Shown: positions 26,901-36,035, counted from the first letter of the stretch. The stretch: DNA of 64,000 bases from Atherinomorus stipes (GCA_023101725.1 JALJCO010013423.1:1-64000), one strand, 5' to 3'. Program-made: numbers and translations. Notes: generated from the letters alone by a model not told the origin.

Positions 26901-28513
26901 AAAGGTTAAACAAAGAAAAAACAGAAACAAAAAAAACTAAACTAAAAACAATATAACGCCTCCAGATCCAAGTGAATATCCTTTACTGCTGCTAAGACAC
27001 CCACTACAACCTTTCTTTATGTGAATTAATGCATCGTTCTACAGTACACCCTAGCACATTGCAATAACGATGATATAGTAGTTGTAATAATAGTAATAAT
27101 ATTAATTGTTAATGATAATAATAGTACATAATTTAGCATCCGCATAGCTATACACATTTATCAATACATATATTTATATGCATTCACCAATCCCATTCGA
27201 TCCAATAAGCAACTCACAGTGACAGCGCCCATATACAAGTGCTTCAAATAAATATATGAAAAAAGAAACAGTGCACTTGTAAACAAATATTAAAAAGAAA
27301 CATTAAACTTGTAATAAGCATGTACAGTTGTCCTCAAAATTATTCACACCCACCAATTAAAGAAAATGCTAAATGCACAATATAAATTCAAATAACAAAA
27401 AACTAAAAAACTAATAATAAATAAAAAATTGCAAAATTGTAATTTTGTGAAATAGAATATCGCTTTTGAATTGCGGTTGAAAATAATCTTTTTCAAAAAA
27501 CAAACAAATCTGTCTGTTTTCAATTTCACCTTATTTCATTGACAGCTGATTTTGTTTTGGGTTTTTTTTCCCCCTTATTTTATTGGGGGGGGGGATTTTG
27601 AGGAGGACTGTATACTCTCATGTGCACAAATTTTTAATCTAATTAAGTTAATTCAAATTGTTTTTAATTTCATTGTTTTTACACATTTTATTCTAGTTTT
27701 TTATTTGTTAATCACAAATTAAGCACTTTATTTTATTTTATTTGATCAGTTATTTATTTTAAAAAAAAAAAAAATCATCTCCAAAGGTAAATTGTAAAGT
27801 TTTATGGTTGTTTTTGTTTTTTTTTTTTTTTTTAAAGCAAACAAATATTCAGTTATTATTATTATTAAGTAGGACACTAAGAAGAAACGCTGTTTATTAA
27901 ATTGAATACGTCCATTTAATGCTGTTATTATTTCAGTAGCAGGGACAGGCTTGTACAGTTTTAATGTAGTTGCATCATATTAAGGAGGCTGCGTGAAATT
28001 AACTTCCTGTTTTCAAGTCAAAGCTGCATTTTAAAAGATTACATACAGTCACGCTCAAAATTATTCATACCCTTCATTAAATAAGGGAAAAGGTCATCAG
28101 GTATGTTGGTCCACTGTTCATGAGCAAGGTGCTCTAACTGCTCTGAGATAGTTTTTTATTATTATTATTATTATTCTTTTTAAATACAGTTCAAAAACAA
28201 TATTTTATCTTACTTAATCATAATTTTATAAATTTTTATTTATTATTACTTTTGTTAGTTTCTTTTTATTTGAATAACTATTGTTTATTTAGTATTTTCT
28301 CTAGCTGGAGGGTATGGAGGACTGCATGTACTGAACTGTTCGTTGGAACTGATGAATCTAAGATGATGAAATCTGACTGATGTTTATCAAATGTTTTTCT
28401 GTGTTTTCTGGTGTAACAAGTCAGACCTGATGTGCTCTGTGTTTAGGAACAACGTGCTTCCTCATATCATTGAGGCCAAATACTTGGACATAATGGATGC
28501 CCAACACATGTAG
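931..28513 (+). CDS. slc4a11: slc4a11, 3' part (eight last coding exons)
   Basis: Gene-level entry; coding parts are 931-1004, 12344-12572, 12997-13103, 17810-17975, 21943-22116, 25127-25322, 26304-26473 and 28447-28513. They join in frame to 1183 nt (about 393 residues plus TAG), all with GT-AG borders. SLC4A11 is a polytopic plasma-membrane protein described as a borate, H+/OH- or NH3-coupled transporter, important in corneal endothelium. Recognition rests on near-identity to vertebrate SLC4A11 in several blocks: [85 protein letters not shown] and the C-terminus [15 protein letters not shown]. The C-terminal signature separates it from SLC4A4/5/7/8/10, which have long charged tails. The cytoplasmic N-terminal domain and first membrane spans lie left of the window. 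Introns are large (up to 11.3 kb) and transposon-rich. Confidence 0.95.
2681..3558. mobile_element. Foldback DNA element with about 330-bp inverted arms, TTAA ends
   Basis: The left arm (2681-3009) begins TTAAAGGAATAGTTCACC. The right arm (about 3225-3558) is its reverse complement and ends GGTGAACTATTCCTTTAA. Shared inner blocks include the reversed phrase around cactcaggacacttgga. The roughly 200-bp centre also has a smaller inverted pair around cacgaaactacggaagc. No transposase frame is present, so it is non-autonomous. The TTAA ends resemble a TTAA-targeting family, which is inference. Confidence 0.85.
4619..5517 (+). mobile_element. Tc1/mariner-like element, internally deleted
   Basis: Inverted ends CACTGCCTGGCCACAAAA (left) and ttttgccgggcagtg (right) are each flanked by TA, the Tc1/mariner target. 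About 0.9 kb rather than the usual 1.6 kb. Interior + strand fragments resemble a degraded transposase ([16 protein letters not shown]; later HHSLG-type and PEP..IE..G segments) broken by many stops. Confidence 0.8.
5625..6842 (-). mobile_element. Tc1-like transposon, truncated at its transposase 5' side
   Basis: One terminus at 5625 (tacagttgtgtgaaaaagtg) carries two direct copies of the terminal motif, 5631-5653 and 5816-5838, 185 bp apart. This is the IR/DR layout known from fish Tc1 elements such as Sleeping Beauty. A minus-strand transposase follows. No matching second terminus was found past 6842, so that end is lost. Confidence 0.85.
5918..6714 (-). pseudogene. Tc1-family transposase remnant
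   Basis: The C-terminal frame (5918-6397) reads [30 protein letters not shown] and [20 protein letters not shown], all hallmarks of the DDE catalytic core of fish Tc1 transposases. The N-terminal part (6496-6714) includes the GRP-type linker ([17 protein letters not shown]) and an HTH-like segment. The two parts are in different frames and the extreme N-terminus is missing. At the second catalytic Asp of the usual DNDPKHTS motif this copy has Asn (codon 6134-6136, minus strand), so it is unlikely to be active. Confidence 0.9.
7557..7860 (-). pseudogene. Non-LTR retrotransposon reverse transcriptase fragment
   Basis: Minus-strand reading gives [14 protein letters not shown] sequence (motif B, with a frameshift), then [16 protein letters not shown] in place of the catalytic ADDTNLF box, then [12 protein letters not shown]. 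The order matches the L2/CR1/Rex-type LINE reverse transcriptase. The change of the YADD/FADD box to STDD and the frameshift show a dead copy. Confidence 0.8.
8967..11393. mobile_element. Long-arm foldback element, split by a nested insertion
   Basis: The left arm (about 8967-9143, continuing at 10942-11040) and right arm (about 11110-11393) are inverted copies. Shared anchors are tggaccttatttc, cacgtgcatt (right side gcacgta), the gacggggcagtcactatata block, and gagtactattgtcctgt. The left arm is interrupted at 9144-10938 by another transposon. No coding frame was recognised in it. Confidence 0.82.
9144..10938. mobile_element. DNA transposon nested in the foldback arm, ATT target duplication
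   Basis: Inverted termini GGCCGCGTTTCCCA (left) and TGGGAAACGCGGCC (right) are perfect over 14 bp and directly flanked by ATT on both sides. The 1.8-kb interior shows only short frames with no recognised transposase. A 3-bp duplication fits PIF/Harbinger-like integration, which is an inference. Confidence 0.85.
11769..12238. mobile_element. MITE copy A (cagtcntcctcaaaattatt family)
   Basis: Starts cagtcttcctcaaaattatt, then ataccctcc. The interior carries gacattgattttgaattgtg, caatcaggtgttttctgta and ccaatcagacgtctgcac, shared with copies B, C and others. The right terminus has decayed. Confidence 0.8.
12344..12572 (+). CDS. slc4a11: slc4a11 coding exon (extracellular loop and next span)
   Basis: The acceptor is the cag at 12341-12343, not the nearer cag at 12351-12353: only the upstream site restores the frame with the preceding exon (a|tc ttt cac agg tac gives IFHRYYH, aligning with human IFWKYYY). 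The exon encodes the loop with two N-glycosylation sequons (NRS in [12 protein letters not shown] in GGNKSEVV), a feature also of human SLC4A11, then the span [18 protein letters not shown]. Donor gtaggt; ends two bases into an Arg/Ser codon. Confidence 0.93.
12997..13103 (+). CDS. slc4a11: slc4a11 coding exon ([20 protein letters not shown])
   Basis: Preceded by a long pyrimidine tract (tctctgcctctcag). ag|t completes Ser; the peptide runs through [19 protein letters not shown] to FSDIE, matching human [18 protein letters not shown]. Donor gtcagt after the first base of a Leu codon. Confidence 0.93.
13481..13757. mobile_element. MITE copy B, fused to a GC-rich block
   Basis: Begins cagtcgtcctcaaagttgtt and carries the family interior (agagcatcttactcatgag, acatacctgtcagcaggt, acgttacagaaaacacctga). 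Instead of ending in the inverted terminus it runs into GC-rich sequence at about 13758. Confidence 0.75.
14381..15020. mobile_element. Non-autonomous DNA element with gtccacac termini
   Basis: The left end has cccgtccacacaaagtcaaa. The right end has the inverse, ttttggcttcgtgtggacaa. The interior is rich in CpG and cgcatgcg motifs. No transposase is present; target duplication unclear. Confidence 0.65.
16639..17072. mobile_element. MITE copy C, complete (434 bp)
   Basis: Best-preserved family member: the left end cagtcgtcctcaaaattatt and right end aataatgttgaggacgactg are inverted repeats (continuing ataccctcca / tggagggtat), flanked by sequence compatible with a short target site. It lacks coding capacity. 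Confidence 0.9.
17810..17975 (+). CDS. slc4a11: slc4a11 coding exon ([10 protein letters not shown] to NAPENR)
   Basis: Acceptor ttggagcag. c|tt completes Leu; the exon encodes [14 protein letters not shown], a membrane segment ([20 protein letters not shown]) and LTNAPENR, close to human LVNAPENR. Donor gtagag; ends two bases into Arg. Confidence 0.94.
18583..19204. repeat. 21-bp minisatellite, about 30 units
   Basis: Alternating units actggttgtgtttaatgggt(a) and actggttgtgtttacgggtt(a) form a 42-bp higher period. Since 21 is a multiple of three, both strands give long repetitive open frames (WLCLMGN-like on +, KHNQLPI-like on -). These are by-products, not genes. Confidence 0.93.
19537..19908. 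mobile_element. hAT-like element with exact 8-bp target duplication
   Basis: Termini tagagatttaacgat and atcgttacatcccta are imperfect inverted repeats. The 8 bases accccagc occur directly on both sides (19529-19536 and 19909-19916). An 8-bp duplication is typical of hAT transposons. At 372 bp it is non-autonomous. Confidence 0.88.
21943..22116 (+). CDS. slc4a11: slc4a11 coding exon ([15 protein letters not shown])
   Basis: Acceptor ttgctcctcag, donor gtgagt. Encodes [39 protein letters not shown] and [13 protein letters not shown]. The KGTAYHWDL and GLPW.HAA.PHS.LHVR motifs are diagnostic of SLC4A11. Confidence 0.95.
22500..24110. repeat. AT-rich tandem array, period about 120-140 bp
   Basis: The phrases gttagcataaattaactgct, aattaaattatttaccaata, tgctaactaatgctgagtaa and gttaatgcttaataattcat recur in order at about 22690, 22810, 22935, 23060 and 23200. 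They recur again after the insertion at about 23930-24100. Units are built from short TTAA/CTAA words and vary in length. Confidence 0.8.
23274..23921. mobile_element. Foldback element inserted in the AT-rich array
   Basis: The left end aaaggcatattccgcctct and right end agaggtggcgtatgccttt are inverted. Arms of over 200 bp share tgactgggtcggtgagaaaa (inverted on the left), the agcttagcttagc block and gatttttt.cagttaa. The array resumes on the far side, so the element inserted into a pre-existing array. Confidence 0.85.
25127..25322 (+). CDS. slc4a11: slc4a11 coding exon (VKETRLTSL to ALLLKEQ)
   Basis: Acceptor ttcctcctcag, donor gtgagt; phase 0 at its end. Encodes [19 protein letters not shown], a span containing [20 protein letters not shown] and [18 protein letters not shown]. 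This is the most conserved block of the protein; human differs at only a few positions. Confidence 0.96.
25323..26303 (+). other. slc4a11 intron, about 1 kb
   Basis: No mobile element recognised. Contains a poly-C run at 25569-25583 and a CTCF-like site (reverse strand) in actggcgcccccaagtggtg at 25696-25715. Short open frames here are chance products. Confidence 0.6.
26304..26473 (+). CDS. slc4a11: slc4a11 coding exon ([20 protein letters not shown])
   Basis: Acceptor cctcctgcag, donor gtacca. Encodes [31 protein letters not shown] and a final span [17 protein letters not shown]. The exon ends two bases into an Arg codon; by alignment from the C-terminus this Arg corresponds to human R869, a residue mutated in congenital endothelial dystrophy. 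A (TG)n tract starts about 20 bases after the donor. Confidence 0.95.
26494..26514. repeat. (TG)n microsatellite beside an slc4a11 donor site
   Basis: About 10 TG units starting about 20 bases after the 26473/26474 splice donor. Confidence 0.93.
26864..26896. repeat. (TA)n microsatellite
   Basis: About 16 TA units in the last slc4a11 intron. Confidence 0.95.
27325..27610. mobile_element. MITE copy D
   Basis: Left end cagttgtcctcaaaattatt; right end attttgaggaggactg. The interior matches the family (ttgaattgcggttgaaa) and is 286 bp long. Flanked by TA/TA-containing sequence. Confidence 0.82.
28046..28324. mobile_element. MITE copy E
   Basis: Left end cagtcacgctcaaaattatt; right end ggagggtatggaggactg with an internal loss. 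The interior contains ggtatgttggtccactgttc as in copies A and C. Confidence 0.8.
28447..28513 (+). CDS. slc4a11: slc4a11 last coding exon and stop
   Basis: Acceptor gtgtttag. Completes the Arg codon, then [21 protein letters not shown] and TAG at 28511-28513. Human ends [19 protein letters not shown], so the tail is full length and one residue shorter. Confidence 0.94.
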
Positions 28514-31270
28514 CTACAGAAGGACTCGAGCTCTGGATCCTAAAAGAAGAAATAAAAAAAAAAAGAGATGTCTGGAATTTAAAGAGGAAAAAAAACAAAG
28601 AGAAGAGGACGAACAAAAACATATTTTTCAATGCAAAACTATATGGAAGCAAAAAGGAGAAATATCGACTGTTTTGATTTTTGTATCTGATGAGTACATT
28701 CTTACCGGTGAAGCACTGGAAACGTGGGAAGTGGTGTGAGGAGGAGAGATGGGAGTTGTGAAGCGACGGCGTCTCTCAGCGCGAAAGAAAAAGAAAACAA
28801 ACGTTTAAAAAAAAGAAGAAGAAAATAAAACAAAACAGGACCGTCCAGAACTCCCTGTTCCGCCTCCGTTTGACCCCGTCAGATTGTTCAGTGCTACCCG
28901 CCTCCATGTTCCCCCCGTCGCGCCGTTTACGGCGACACTTTACAATATCCTTACTGCAGTGTGTACACGTGTTTTTACCTGTGAGTAAGTGCTTCAAGTA
29001 CACACATAAGTAATAAAAATGCTGCCAGTCTACATTGTGTTATAACAGAAGGTGTAATGGCACAATGTAAGTATGATTACCATTTTATGACACTTTGCAC
29101 TCACATTGTGTTTTTACATAGTTGTATGGGTAAGTCTGACATACTTACACTGTGTTTCTAAGTACTTCTAAGCGGAGTGGGTCAGTGGGAGCACTGCATT
29201 TTGGCCACTGTAAAGCAAGCCTTCTACCTTTTGTACATCTGTCACTGTGCAGTGTTGCAACCTTTACATCCCTGCACCTTTTAGCCGTGGCGCCCTTTTT
29301 CTATGAAGGACATTTGTGCACATGCATATTTACTTTCTAAGCCATTCCAGCAAATGTCAGTCAAGCGTGTTCGAGTGTGTCATAGACGCACCGCCAATCA
29401 GCCCTTCATCTAGCTTTCCACCGGCTCTTTAGAAAGTTTATTTTTAGAGGTGGGATAAGTCTTCAGATGAATTAAAAAATAAAAAAAACACATTCCACGG
29501 GTATATATTACATGTAATTATTTAGAGAGACAGCACAAACCAAAAACATATAGAAATGTCTTTATCTTATGAATATAATAGAATATATGATGGCAATATA
29601 CTAAAATATTATTGGTCAAATTGAGATAGAATATTTATTTATCATAATGACGGTTTATTTTATAAATGTGTGTGTTTACCCTAAACTGCAGAGAAATGTG
29701 TATTTCTGTGTTTGCTCCTCTACATTCCACTTTCTTGTACTTCAGGGTGTTTGTCCTACATATCGCTTTGCCTCAGTGTTTACATGATCAAAGTCCCGTC
29801 CAGCTCCACGTCCCAGTCTGTCACAGTTCTGATGCGAGTCCGGTCAAAGGCCAGGAAGAGTCACCGAAAACCTCCATTAAAGAGATTTGGATTCGACAAA
29901 AATGCATCTTTCTTTTTAAAAAAAAGAAAACGGAAAAAAAAAAACCTGTTTGTGAACAAGTATTCAAAGATGAGATTCAGAATAACTCGGTCTTGTTTTC
30001 TATTTAGATGTTATAATTAGATCAGTGCTTGCAAATGTTGTCATGTACTAATGCAGAAGTATGGAGAGATTTCTCTTATCTACAGTTCAAAAAAAAAAAA
30101 AGAGCAATTCTAAGCACTGGTTGGCTTAAAGCATGTCTCATCTGGGTTTTTGATACGATGTGATGCCAGTAGACATGTATCCTACACGAGAAAAATAAAA
30201 AAAAAGTAGCAAGTCAAACAGCAACTTCTCATTAAAATGAATGCAATGCTCAATATTCAGCAATACTGTGTATAAAGCAGAACTTCAGCGGCGGGATCGG
30301 GGTTTCCCGTCTCCCAAGCAATGACAGGTAAGCTGTATTTTTTCAGACAGCAACTTTTCAGTCCAACCGCTCTGCTGATTCAATTATTTCACACATCAAG
30401 GAGAAAAAAAAAAACGAAGGTTTGCCTGCGACAGAGGCATTTTTATTACGCTTTCCTTGCTTTCCTGGGATTCAAATGGCAGCTCCCTCATGCAGTTCTG
30501 TTCAACTTTGTCCTACAGATGTGAGAAAGATGTCCAATTTAAGCAGATGTCTCATGCTGAGATAGCGAGGCGTGAAAGGAAAGCTGGGAAGCATTTGCAT
30601 AATCCTTGGACTAAGCCTTAAGACAGCTCTGGTGAAAGAAGAGATTGCGAGGTATAAAGTAATATGTACAGTTTGCAATGCAAAGTTTAATTTTTATCAA
30701 ACATCTATTATAATCCATGGCAAGACATTAGTTTCTAACTTTGAACTGAGAGCAGAGATTTGATGATTTTTTCTTCTACTTATGTGACAGTACTGTTGTT
30801 GTTCCTCGGTATCTTCACTGTACTGTTGATTTTTGGAATAGCAGCAAACTTCTCTCAGAGGACTTGATATTGGATTTAGCTTCAAATGCATACTACTCTG
30901 TGGAAAAAAAAAAAAAGAAAAAACTCACACCCACTCCTTCCTCCCGATTGGATTTGTTTGAAATTGCGTACCGTGGTGTTTTGTTTAGTTTCTTTTCCTG
31001 ATTTCATATAACCTCCTTTTTCTAATCATGAATGTATGATGTGTGGATTTTTATATAGCATATTAATTTAGGTGTCAAACAGAATCTGTAATTTTGTCAA
31101 AAAGATCAGCTATATTTGTAAGCTGTACTATGTAAAATGAGAAAAATGGTTATTAAACCGAATGTGTTGGTTTACTATAGTATATATATAAATGAATATA
31201 TATATACTGTACACTGAAAAAGAGAAACTATCTCAAGCTGTTTGCCAAATAAAAGTAGTAGTGATGTAAA
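28514..31270 (+). other. slc4a11: slc4a11 3' UTR (predicted)
   Basis: About 2.7 kb after the stop contains no recognisable transposon and has many short A- and T-runs, as expected of a long fish 3' UTR. The end is set by the AATAAA at 31248-31253, followed within 25 bases by a GT-rich stretch. An earlier end cannot be excluded because several A-rich runs occur at 28550-28830 and 29920-29945. Confidence 0.55.
31248..31253 (+). promoter_or_regulatory. Candidate poly(A) signal of slc4a11
   Basis: Canonical AATAAA within ccaaataaaagtag, followed by a GT/T-rich element (gtgtctgtcctc). It is the last good signal before the Tc1 element at 31351. Confidence 0.5.
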
Positions 31271-31454
31271 AATGTGTCTGTCCTCATTGTTAGCAGGTTG
31301 TGAGCCAATGACCACCCCAACACATTTATCTTTAACAGGTATATACAGTACACTCACTGGCCACTTTATTAGGTACACCCGTTTAATAGCTTGTTAAGAC
31401 AAATAATAAGCCAATCACATGACAGCAACTCACATCTAGTCATGTGGACACGAG

Positions 31455-32046
31455 GAAGACTTGCTGGAGTTTCAGAATGAGGAAGAAAGGGATTTAATGG
31501 TTTTTAGTCTGAGTATTTACTGGGATTTCCGCACACAACCATCTCTAATCTGAAGAAGAGAAAATCTCCAGTGAGCAGCAGGTGTGTGGACCAGGATGCA
31601 GCAGGAGACCAGACCGGGTGCCACTCCTGTCCGCTAAGAACAGGAAACTGAGGCTACAGTTCACACAGACTCACCAGAACTGGACAATAAAGATGGAGGA
31701 ACGTTGCTGGTCTGATGAGTCTCCATTTCAGCTCCACATTCAGATGCTCAGCTCAGAATCTGCTGGAAACATCATGAACATGGATCCATTCAAGGCTTCA
31801 GGCTGCTGCTGGTGGAATAGTGGGGGGGGTCTGGGCCCACTTCGGGCCCCTTAGTACCAACGTGGTGGTTTTACCACCACAGCCTACCTGAGTATTGTTG
31901 CTGACCATGTCCATCCCTTTATGACCACAGTGGAGCATCTTCTGATGCTGCTTCCACCAGGATGATGATGTCACAAAGATGACATCATCACCACCTGCTT
32001 TCTGGAACATGACCATGAGTTTACTGGACTCCAATGAGGTTGAACC
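31455..32046 (+). pseudogene. Tc1 transposase remnant, 5' portion
   Basis: Reads as fragments of a DDE transposase: KNRKLRLQFTQTHQNWT, RCWSDESPFQLH, SECLSIVADHVHPFMTT-like text. Large internal deletions are evident, for example the helix-turn-helix region is mostly missing. It directly abuts the 29-bp repeat array. Confidence 0.8.
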
Positions 32047-34290
32047 TTAGATTCTGATCATGATGAGGTGGAACCAGAGATTCTCATCGTGATGAGGTGG
32101 AACCGGAGATTCTCATCATGATGAGGTGGAACCTTAGATTCTCATTATGATGAGGTGGAACGGGAGATTCTCATCGTGATGAGGTGGAACGGGAGATTCT
32201 GTTCGTGATGAGGTGGAACCGGAGATTCTCATCATGATGAGGTGGAACGGGAGATTCTCATCATGATGAGGTGGAACCGGAGATTCTGATCGTGATGAGG
32301 TGGAACCGGAGATTCTCATCATGATGAGGACGAACTGGAGATTCTCATCACAATGAGGTGGAACCAGAGATTCTCATCACGATGAGGTGGAACGGGAGAT
32401 TCTCATCGTGATGAGGTGGAACGGGAGATTCTCATCATGATGTGGTGGAACGGGAGATTCTCATCATGATGTGGTGGAACGGGAGATTCTCATCATGATG
32501 AGGTGGAACGGGAAATTCTCATCGTGATGAGGTGGAACGGGAGATTCTCATCATGATGTGGTGGAACGGGAGATTCTCATCATTATGAGGTGGAACGGGA
32601 GATTCTCATCATGATGAGGTGGAACGGGAGATTCTCATCGTGATGAGGTGGAACGGGAGATTCTCATCATGATGAGGTGGAACGGGAGATTCTCATCGTG
32701 ATGAGGTGGAACGGGAGATTCTCTTCATGATGAGGTGGAACGGGAGATTCTCATCGTGATGAGGTGGAACCTTAGATTCTCATCGTGATGAGGTGGAACG
32801 AGAGATTCTCATTGTGATGAGGTGGAACGGGAGATTCTCATCGTGATGAGGTGGAACCGGAGATTCTCATCATGATGAGGTGGAACCTTAGATTCTCATC
32901 GTGATGAGGTTGAACCTTAGATTCTCATCGTGATGAGGTGGAACCTTAGATTCTCATCGTGATGAGGTGGAACGAGAGATTCTCATCATGATGAGGTGGA
33001 ACCTTAGATTCTCATCGTGATGAGGTGGAACCTTAGATTCTCATCATGATGAGGTGGAACCTTAGATTCTCATCGTGATGAGGTGGAACCTTAGATTCTC
33101 TTCATGATGAGGTGGAACCTTAGATTCTCATCGTGATGAGGTGGAACCTTAGATTCTCATCATGATGAGGTGGAACCTTAGATTCTCATCGTGATGAGGT
33201 GGAACCTTAGATTCTCATCATGATGAGGTGGAACCTTAGATTCTCTTCATGATGAGGTGGAACCTTAGATTCTCATTGTGATGAGGTGGAACGGGAGATT
33301 CTCATCATGATGAGGTTGAACCTTAGATTCTCATCATGATGAGGTGGAACCTTAGATTTTCTTCATGATGAGGTGGAACCTTAGATTCTCATCATGATGA
33401 GGTGGAACCTTAGATTCTCATCATGATGAGGTGGAACCTTAGATTCTCATCGTGATGAGGTGGAACCTTAGATTCTCATCATGATGAGGTGGAACCTTAG
33501 ATTCTCTTCATGATGAGGTGGAACCTTAGATTCTCATTGTGATGAGGTGGAACGGGAGATTCTCATCATGATGAGGTTGAACCTTAGATTCTCATCATGA
33601 TGAGGTGGAACCTTAGATTTTCTTCATGATGAGGTGGAACCTTAGATTCTCATCATGATGAGGTTGAACCTTAGATTCTCATCATGATGAGGTGGAACCT
33701 TAGATTTTCTTCATGATGAGGTGGAACCTTAGATTCTCATCATGATGAGGTGGAACCTTAGATTCTCATCATGATGAGGTGGAACCTTAGATTTTCTTCA
33801 TGATGAGGTGGAACCTTAGATTCTCATCATGATGAGGTGGAACCTTAGATTCTCTTCATGATGAGGTGGAACCTTAGATTCTCATTGTGATGAGGTGGAA
33901 CCTTAGATTCTCATCATGATGAGGTGGAACCTTAGATTTTCTTCATGATGAGGTGGAACCTTAGATTCTCATCATGATGAGGTGGAACCTTAGATTCTCA
34001 TCATGATGAGGTGGAACCTTAGATTTTCTTCATGATGAGGTGGAACCTTAGATTCTCATCATGATGAGGTGGAACCTTAGATTCTCATCATGATGAGGTG
34101 GAACCTTAGATTTTCTTCATGATGAGGTGGAACCTTAGATTCTCATCATGATGAGGTGGAACCTTAGATTCTCATTGTGATGAGGTGGAACGGGAGATTC
34201 TCATCATGATGAGGTGGAACCGGAGATTCTCATCGTGATGAGGTGGAACCGGAGATTCTCATCGTGATGAGGTGGAACCGGAGATTCTCA
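32047..34290. repeat. 29-bp minisatellite, about 77 units, derived from Tc1 transposase
   Basis: The unit is gatgaggtggaac plus a variable 4-mer (ctta, ggga or cgga) plus gattctcatcat or ...cgt. It corresponds to the Tc1 transposase segment encoding VVEREIRIMD. Each unit has a 14-bp perfect palindrome, CTCATCATGATGAG. ggga-type units dominate the left part and ctta-type the right. A block repeats exactly 261 bp (9 units) apart (33280 and 33541). Confidence 0.95.
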
Positions 34291-36033
34291 TCACTGTTCT
34301 GCAGCAACTGTGTGATGGTATCATGTCGATATGTAGCAAAATAACTGAATGTTCCACCTATGATACCAAGAATGAAGGCAGTTCTGGAGGAAAAGGGGTC
34401 TAACTCAGTCCCACCACGTTGCACCTGATGAAGTTGTAGTAGTCGTAACCTTTATTTTTACCAGGAATAAAACTCATTGAGAATAAAAACCTCTTTTTCA
34501 AGAGTGACCTGGCCAAGACGGCAGCATAAAATCAACAACATACAACACATAAACATAAAATATACAATAAAACCAGAAATACACACAAAAAAACTTGTTT
34601 CACATTTCAAGAACACATGTACAGTCTGGAAACATAATTTGGGCAGTTACAAGAGCCAAGAGAACTGGGGTCTATGTCCTTTAAAAGTAACTTAAACTTG
34701 CCTGAGGTGATGAAACACGACAGTTTGAACGTATTCTGCATGTTATTGCAGGCTGCAGGAGCAGAACATCTAAAAGCCTTTTTAGCCACGTCAGTTGTGA
34801 CTTTGCTGAACTGAACTGGGTTGCTTTCTGAAGCTGCTGATGAGTGTAAGCTTTGATAAAAACTGCTCATAATCATCTGAACAGTGCTTCTTCATCTTTT
34901 CAGTTTTGCAGCCTTCATCCTGCAGTTGCATCAATAAATGAACCTGAGCGGCTGGAGCGCAGGTGGTGGAGCGGTCAATAAGAATGTGGGTTGTAGTGTA
35001 CAGCACTCTGCATGACCAACAAGAGCAGAAAAACCCTGTCGAAATGCCGTTCCTTTATTCATTCACTGACACATCTATTGACAGAAGGTTTGGATTATTC
35101 TAAGTCTTTGCTTTAACAAGTAATTATTTCTGCAATCATAGACTGTAGTTGCCCCCAAGATCTTATAGCAAGACTGTTGTTCTTGCTGATTTATATTTAT
35201 GAAACAACTAAATGATTGATTTGGCCTCTCCTGAAGTTCCTGCTGTTCTTATGCTCCTTCATTTGCAGTGACTCAACTTTGGATCTTTTCTCTTCAGTAA
35301 CCATCTACTGTAAATTCATTACTTGTCATAAACTTTGGGAACTTTTACGTCGTTAATCTGACACCACATGATTCAGCTCATGTGCTGAGGAAATTTTCAC
35401 ATTTTTGTCCTGGTCCAAATACTTCCGGAGCCAGATGCCAGTCTGTCCCAGAGCTGACATGACAACTGCACCCTTATTTGTACAACACAGAAAAGAATCT
35501 AAGTGAAATGTTGGGATTTAATAAATCCTCCTGACATGGGAATTATTTCCCTCCAGAATAATTCTGGCACCTCAATCACCGCCTGTGTGCCAAATGTCAA
35601 CCACTCATGCAGGAAATGTCATAATCAACAAGCTCATTCTGTAAGATTGACTTTGAATCAGCAGATATTATATGTATGTTTTTGAGTGACCTGGTTGAAG
35701 AGGGTAATCCGATTACTTTCTGTGGCTTTTACAGACATTACATACCATTTCATGCCTGTGAATAACAAAAGTTGCAATATCATTTTTTTCAAGTTTTTAT
35801 CCACAAAAATAATAATACATAATGATAGTGAAAGATTTATTTGTACAGCGATTTTCAAAGATGCACAATCACAAACTGCTTCACAAAACAGCACAGATGA
35901 AATTACATAAAACACAGGATAATATATAATAAAAAGAATTGAGACTGACATCATAAGCAACAACACAATACACAATACAATAAAAAAAAAAAGCATAAGC
36001 AACACAAAATATGTTTTATTTATACAATATTTA

Positions 36034-36035
<2 letters not shown>

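Larger units (their letters stand above)
26474..28446 (+). other. slc4a11 last intron, about 2 kb
   Basis: Holds a (TG)n tract (26494-26514), a decayed hAT-like end at about 26663-26790 (agggatcaacgatacagatt), a (TA)n tract (26864-26896), and MITE copies D and E. The rest is AT-rich with long T-runs. Confidence 0.65.
31351..34440 (+). mobile_element. Tc1-like transposon with expanded internal minisatellite
   Basis: The left terminus cactcactggccactttatt aggtacacc is the classic end of a widespread fish Tc1 family. Interior phrases match its transposase gene: gaggctacagttcacacaga, tggtctgatgagtctccatt, gccccttagtaccaa and tgctgaccatgtccatccct. After the minisatellite the gene resumes with ctgcagcaactgtgtgatgg, tatcatgtcgatatg and aaggcagttctggagg. 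The right terminus (ttgcacctgatgaagttg) is badly decayed. Coding is broken by deletions and stops. Confidence 0.88.
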
